A stretch of DNA of 64,000 bases, taken from positions 1,240,001-1,304,000 of the forward strand of contig JAFLBV010000001.1 in the NCBI GenBank assembly GCA_017302895.1, written 5' to 3'. The position numbers and the translations under genes were made by a program. Origin of the DNA: Ignavibacteria bacterium. GTDB taxonomy: Bacteria; Bacteroidota; Ignavibacteria; Ignavibacteriales; Ignavibacteriaceae. The notes under the pieces are model-generated. The model was not told the origin of the DNA, did no database searches, and saw nothing but the letters and a program-made list of their open reading frames with translations. Positions 59,736 to 64,000 of this stretch are shown here, one piece after another. Position 1 is the stretch's first letter; each line of letters starts with the position of its first letter.

Positions 59736-62005
59736 CTTGCAAGATGAGAAATTTTGTGTTTCAGTTAAAATTTCAGATATGTTTGACTGCGATAATTTTG
59801 ATCCTGTCAAACAATATTTCGTCAGGACAGGCGATTACACCTCAAAAATTGCCTGACACGGGTCAGACCGCCAATTATACCGCAATCTTTGGCGAGGACT
59901 CGGACTACCTGATAAATGCACCATCCTTCACAGATAACGGAAACGGGACAGTAACCGACAACATTGCGGGTCTCATGTGGCAAAAGGTTGACGGTGGAGA
60001 GATGACCGTGGAGTCGGCTGCGGTTTACTGTGAAAACCTTGTTCTTGGCGGCTACAGCGACTGGCGTTTGCCAACCTGCCACGAACTCTTCTCCATTTTG
60101 AATCACGGGAAAACCAATCCCGCTCTTGATACCGCTTACTTCACCAAGACAACTGCCGAATACTGGTGGTCATCTGACAAACAGGTTGACAATGCTGCAA
60201 AAATATGGGTCACAAATGCCGGTGGAGGAATAGGGGCTCACCCCAAAACCGAAACAATCAGCGCCGGAGGAACAAAAAGATTTCATGTCCGTGCGGTAAG
60301 AACCGTATCCACTAATCCTTCGGTATCAACCAGGTTTCTTAACAACAACGACGGGACTGTTCTGGACAGATCAACAGGTCTTGTCTGGCAAAGCAACCCG
60401 GGGACAAACACCCTTACCTGGGATGATGCCCTGAATTACAGCGAGAACCTCTCACTCGGCGGGAAGTCAGACTGGCGGTTGCCGAACATCAAGGAACTGC
60501 AGTCACTTAACAGTGAGATCTTGAAAAATCCTTCGATTGACACATCCTTCTTTGGAAATATTTCACCGGCGAACTACTGGTCTTCGACAACCCTTAACGG
60601 TACCACCACCAAGGCATGGTATCTGAATTTTTCATACGGTTTAACATCTTACGAAACCAAAAATGTGTCTCAAAGGGTGATTTGTGTAAGAGGCGAGTCG
60701 GCACTGCCGGCATCACTCCCCGAGGTTGTACTTATCGCAGGAGGTAACTTTGTAATGGGAGATCACCACGGTTATGTCGATCCTCAGCACCCGAGTGATG
60801 AACTCCCGCTGCATCAGGTACACTTGGACTCTTTTTACATAGGAAAGTACGAACTCACCAATCAACAATTTTGTGATTTTCTAAATTCTGCAAAATCGCA
60901 GGGCTTAATCGAAGTAAGAAACAACATTGTTTATGCGACGGGTGACACAAACATCTATTGCTACACCAGTCTTTATGCTTCATACAGCAGCATAGCTTGG
61001 AACGGAACGGCATTTTCAGTTGCTGATTTCCGGGCAAAACACCCCGTTGTGGGAATTATGTGGTTCGGAGCGGCAGCATATTGCAACTGGTTGAGTCAGC
61101 AGGCGGGACTCGTCCCATGCTACAATCTTTCCACATGGAGTTGTGACTTCACAAAACCGGGATACCGTTTGCCGACCGAGGCAGAGTGGGAATACGCCGG
61201 AAGAGGAGGTCGGTACAATCCCTACTATGTCTTCCCGTGGGGAAATGACTCGACGAATGTATCGTTAGCCAACTGGCCCAACTCAGGTGATCCCTATGAA
61301 ACAGGCAACTATCCGTGGACGACTCCTGTCGGGTTTTACAACGGTGAATTAAAACTTAAATCAGAATATAACTGGCCCGGAAGTCAGACTTCCTACCAGA
61401 CATCGAACGGCTCGAATGCCTACGGACTTTTTGATATGGCGGGGAATGTCTGGGAGTTTGTAAACGACTGGTACGGTCAAAACTACTATTCAATCAGTCC
61501 CGTTGACAATCCCAAAGGACCCGCAACAGGCTTTATTATGCCCGACGGCAAGCCGTACAGGGGGATGAGGGGCGGGAACTGGTACAATGGTCAGTGGGGG
61601 CATTCCAGGGTTGCAAACAGGAACCCTTCGTACTATCGCGGGCCCCAGGATCCAAACCATCCCTGGTACCATATCGGGTTCAGGGTTGCCAGGTACTTCG
61701 TTTCATCTCCAACTGATATCGGGGATGAGGGGGCGCTACCGGGAGAGTACCGCCTGTATCCAAATTTCCCGAATCCTTTCAACCCCTCAACAACAATCAG
61801 GTACTCGATACCTGTTGCGAGGACGGTCAGGCTGGAGATTTATGATAACATAGGAAATTTGGTCAGCACTCCGGTCAATGACTATAAACAGGCGGGTTCC
61901 TACGAAGCAAGATTCGATGCGTCAGGCCTTTCAAGCGGGGTTTATTTTTACAGAATTTCCTCAGGCAACTTCACTGAAGTTAAAAAAATGATTTTACTCA
62001 AATAG
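59732..62005 (+). CDS. DUF1566 x2 / SUMF1-like protein with T9SS domain
   Basis: 757 residues (ATG at 59732; a second ATG at 59744 is also possible). After a signal peptide come two DUF1566 domains, each with the pattern DNIAGLMWQK or DRSTGLVWQS and SDWRLP (about residues 70-190 and 200-325). Residues about 330-650 are a formylglycine-generating-enzyme (SUMF1) domain: AGGNFVMGDHHG, ELTNQQFCDFLN, YRLPTEAEWEYAGRGG, DMAGNVWEFVNDWYG and FRVARYF. The segment RGGNWYNGQWGHSRVANR lacks the catalytic cysteines of true FGE, so it is probably a C-type-lectin-fold binding module. T9SS end NFPNPFNPST, KKMILLK. Confidence 0.9.
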   Translation: MTCKMRNFVFQLKFQICLTAIILILSNNISSGQAITPQKLPDTGQTANYTAIFGEDSDYLINAPSFTDNGNGTVTDNIAGLMWQKVDGGEMTVESAAVYCENLVLGGYSDWRLPTCHELFSILNHGKTNPALDTAYFTKTTAEYWWSSDKQVDNAAKIWVTNAGGGIGAHPKTETISAGGTKRFHVRAVRTVSTNPSVSTRFLNNNDGTVLDRSTGLVWQSNPGTNTLTWDDALNYSENLSLGGKSDWRLPNIKELQSLNSEILKNPSIDTSFFGNISPANYWSSTTLNGTTTKAWYLNFSYGLTSYETKNVSQRVICVRGESALPASLPEVVLIAGGNFVMGDHHGYVDPQHPSDELPLHQVHLDSFYIGKYELTNQQFCDFLNSAKSQGLIEVRNNIVYATGDTNIYCYTSLYASYSSIAWNGTAFSVADFRAKHPVVGIMWFGAAAYCNWLSQQAGLVPCYNLSTWSCDFTKPGYRLPTEAEWEYAGRGGRYNPYYVFPWGNDSTNVSLANWPNSGDPYETGNYPWTTPVGFYNGELKLKSEYNWPGSQTSYQTSNGSNAYGLFDMAGNVWEFVNDWYGQNYYSISPVDNPKGPATGFIMPDGKPYRGMRGGNWYNGQWGHSRVANRNPSYYRGPQDPNHPWYHIGFRVARYFVSSPTDIGDEGALPGEYRLYPNFPNPFNPSTTIRYSIPVARTVRLEIYDNIGNLVSTPVNDYKQAGSYEARFDASGLSSGVYFYRISSGNFTEVKKMILLK

Positions 62006-62039
62006 CGACAATCTGTCTTATATCCACAGAGGTACATTT

Positions 62040-63755
62040 ATGAAAAACTTCAAGTTCAAAGCTTTATTTATCACAGTGTTGTTTTTATGCACTACTTTCA
62101 CACAGGCTCAACCCCGCACTGTTGGTCTGTTTGTTCACGACACATTGCAGGCGTGGAAGGGTTATACACTTCTGGCTCCAAAATTATACACAGCCACATA
62201 TCTCCTTAACAATGAGGGAAGAGTCGTCCACAAATGGACAAAGAGCACTCTCCCCCCCGGTCAATCCGTCTATTTGCTTCCAAACGGTCATCTTTTACGC
62301 TCCTGCATGACCCACGGGTCTCTCAGCAGCGGTGGAGGTGAAGGAGGGAGGGTTGAGGAGTATGACTGGAATGATTCCCTCGTGTGGCAGTTTGACTATT
62401 CAACCGCGAATTATATGTCGCACCATGACATTCGACCTCTTCCAAACGGAAATATTATCATGCTGGCGGTTGAGAAAAAAACCGTTGCCCAATTGCTGGC
62501 ATCAGGATTTAATTCAGCCAAGTTCCAACCTGAAATAAACACCAAAGGGTACATGCTCCCCGATTTCGTGGTTGAGGTTCAAAAAACCTTCCCCGTTGGA
62601 GGAAATGTTGTCTGGGAGTGGCATACATGGGACCATTTAATTCAGGATTTCGACTCGACAAAGCTGAACTATGGTGTGGTGGTTAATCATCCTGAATTGA
62701 TTGATGCCGATGGCGACGGAAAACAACTTCCTGTTTTTTGGAATCACATGAACTCGGTCAATTATAATGCACAGTTTGATCAGATTATTATGAGCGTCAG
62801 AGGCAACAGTGAGGTCTGGGTAATCGATCACTCGACTACGACTGCCCAGTCGGCAGGGCACTCCGGAGGAAGATATGGAAAAGGTGGTGACCTTTTGTAC
62901 AGGTGGGGAAATCCAATCTGCTACAAAATGGGAAATGCAGGCAATCAAAAACTGTTCCAGCAACATGATGCACAATGGATCGACCCGGGTTTACCTGGCC
63001 AGGGAAATATCCTTGTCTTCAACAACGGGCTGGGAAGAAATTACTCGTCGGCAGATGAGTTCGTTCCGCCCGTTGACAGTCTTGGTTTCTACTCGAGAGT
63101 GTCGGGAACAGCTTTTGGTCCTGCAGGTTTAACCTGGACCTGGTTTGCCAGTCCACCAGCCTCCATGTATTCCTGGGCTATCTCGGGAGCCCAGAGATTA
63201 CAAAACGGCAACACACTCGTTTGCGACGGAATTCATGGTATTCTGACTGAGGTCACATCTGCAGGTCAGATTGTCTGGAAATATGTCAGTCCCGTAATCA
63301 ATACAGGACCCGTGTTTCAGGGTGACAGCATCCCGGATGACCCGACACACCCGGGAGAAAAATTGAATATGGTGTTCCGTGCACAAAGGTACTCGCCTTC
63401 GCACCCCGGACTTGTTGGAAAAGATCTCACTCCGGGCGATTTTTTGGAGAAATACCCTGTATCAATCAAAGAAGAGGATGGAGAGCTCCCTTCATCAATA
63501 GTTTTGTATCAGAATTATCCAAACCCGTTTAATCCCTCTACCGTAATTGAATACAGTCTGAAAGAGGCATCGCATGTAAAGATAAGTGTTTTCGATGTTT
63601 TGGGAACAGAGGTGATGAGCCTTGTCGATGGCATGGTCCAAGCCGGAAGACACAGGCTGGAATTTAACGGTGAATCATTGCCCGGAGGAGTCTATTTCTA
63701 CAGAATTATGGCAGGAGACTTTGTACAAACGAAGAAAATGTTATTCTTGAAATAA
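62040..63755 (+). CDS. Arylsulfotransferase-like protein with T9SS domain
   Basis: 571 residues. A signal peptide ends near FTQAQPRTV. The body matches the arylsulfotransferase family (PF05935/PF14269 type), a beta-propeller: GYTLLAPKLYTATYLLNNEG, YMSHHDIRPLPNGNIIMLAVE, FQQHDAQWIDPGLPGQGNIL and RLQNGNTLVCDG. Histidines are kept in the HHD and QHD turns, but which is catalytic cannot be told here. C-terminus NYPNPFNPST and KKMLFLK, T9SS domain. Last gene of the surface-protein series, 34 bases after the SUMF1-like gene. Confidence 0.9.
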   Translation: MKNFKFKALFITVLFLCTTFTQAQPRTVGLFVHDTLQAWKGYTLLAPKLYTATYLLNNEGRVVHKWTKSTLPPGQSVYLLPNGHLLRSCMTHGSLSSGGGEGGRVEEYDWNDSLVWQFDYSTANYMSHHDIRPLPNGNIIMLAVEKKTVAQLLASGFNSAKFQPEINTKGYMLPDFVVEVQKTFPVGGNVVWEWHTWDHLIQDFDSTKLNYGVVVNHPELIDADGDGKQLPVFWNHMNSVNYNAQFDQIIMSVRGNSEVWVIDHSTTTAQSAGHSGGRYGKGGDLLYRWGNPICYKMGNAGNQKLFQQHDAQWIDPGLPGQGNILVFNNGLGRNYSSADEFVPPVDSLGFYSRVSGTAFGPAGLTWTWFASPPASMYSWAISGAQRLQNGNTLVCDGIHGILTEVTSAGQIVWKYVSPVINTGPVFQGDSIPDDPTHPGEKLNMVFRAQRYSPSHPGLVGKDLTPGDFLEKYPVSIKEEDGELPSSIVLYQNYPNPFNPSTVIEYSLKEASHVKISVFDVLGTEVMSLVDGMVQAGRHRLEFNGESLPGGVYFYRIMAGDFVQTKKMLFLK

Positions 63756-63782
63756 ATATTTTGCAGATCGTGCAAATATCCT

Positions 63783-63790
63783 TATTTTTG
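63783..63790 (+). promoter_or_regulatory. Candidate TTG/TAnnTTTG promoter
   Basis: TATTTTTG with TTTTG (63759-63763) 19 bases upstream, the spacing of Bacteroidota promoters, 26 bases before the ATG at 63817. An imperfect hairpin (TATTTTGCA/TGCAAATA, 63757-63779) overlaps the upstream part and may end the preceding transcript. Confidence 0.5.
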
Positions 63791-63816
63791 TAGTCTTGAT
63801 AATTGGAGAATAAAAA

Positions 63817-63981
63817 ATGGCAAAAGTTCAATCCTTCGGCGATAAAGCAAAAGGCAAGAAAAAAGATCCGTTTACATCGGTTAAGGTGATCAAGTCGGTG
63901 AAGACTGACAAAGGTTCCTTCAAGTTTAACGAGAAATTCGTAAAACTTGACGACATGTCAAAAGTAACGGACATAAAATAA
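63817..63981 (+). CDS. Small basic protein, 54 residues
   Basis: A short open frame with a TTGGAG ribosome site and a promoter box of its own. The product begins MAKVQSFGDKAKGKKKDPF and contains VKVIKSVKTDKGSFKFNEKFV, with about one quarter lysine and no cysteine or tryptophan. It has the look of a small nucleic-acid or ribosome-associated protein. I do not recognise the family. Confidence 0.75.
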   Translation: MAKVQSFGDKAKGKKKDPFTSVKVIKSVKTDKGSFKFNEKFVKLDDMSKVTDIK

Positions 63982-64000
63982 GTTTTAAAAGGCGTCCGTT

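Overview
The window looks like a chromosome segment from a member of the Ignavibacteria (Bacteroidota/Chlorobiota superphylum). The evidence is: seven large exported proteins end in the NFPNPFNPST-type C-terminal domain recognised by the type IX secretion system (T9SS); the nitrous oxide reductase has a Sec/lipoprotein signal as in clade II NosZ; the carotenoid genes are of the Bacteroidota/Salinibacter type; and a TAnnTTTG promoter box like that of Bacteroidota recurs before about ten transcription units. No rRNA, tRNA, CRISPR array or insertion sequence was seen.

Layout. 1-3292: a nos locus on the minus strand (lipoprotein cytochrome c, lipoprotein NosZ, truncated membrane protein) behind a consensus promoter with palindromic operators. 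3428-11546: a small membrane protein, a secreted GH13 alpha-glucanase, an EamA transporter, an AAA-ATPase/PD-(D/E)XK protein between repeat-rich gaps, RmuC and a YpdA-like reductase. 11620-21753: a tightly overlapping carotenoid operon (DUF2203, CRTISO-like, crtI, crtB, unknown protein, lycopene cyclase, crtD-like, acyltransferase, glycosyltransferase, cruF, crtW) predicted to make an acylated keto-carotenoid glycoside of the salinixanthin type. 21779-24226: aldo/keto reductase, small exported protein, GIY-YIG protein. 24244-28604: CDF transporter and an arsenic operon (arsR, arsC, thioredoxin-like protein, DUF318 permease, acr3) with a palindromic operator over its promoter.

28668-41438: a T9SS beta-propeller protein, DUF4159 and DUF4175 proteins separated by a DHFR-like gene, a sigma-factor/FecR fusion next to a pilin-like protein, an M16 protease pair and a YhcH-family protein. 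41504-47059: a minus-strand glycan operon (two methyltransferases, a GT8-like transferase, FdtA/FdtB-like amino-sugar genes) followed by a PH-like membrane protein and a lipoprotein. 47060-49413: a repeat region with a 53-bp tandem array, two small membrane proteins and TerC. 49414-63755: a surface-protein island with a CotH/lamin-tail protein, an exported WD40-caspase, then an ECF sigma factor, a putative anti-sigma protein and an Spy/CnrX-like sensor running with overlaps into two metallophosphoesterases, a DUF1566/SUMF1 protein and an arylsulfotransferase-like protein. A 54-residue basic protein ends the window.

Together the genes suggest a microaerobic or anaerobic, pigmented, surface-active heterotroph that can reduce N2O, resist arsenic and decorate its envelope with modified amino sugars and T9SS-anchored proteins. 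The most unusual items are the single-chain sigma/transmembrane/FecR protein, the ECF operon fused by overlaps to T9SS cargo, the exported WD40-caspase, the operator architecture of the nos promoter and the dispersed hairpin-repeat family.
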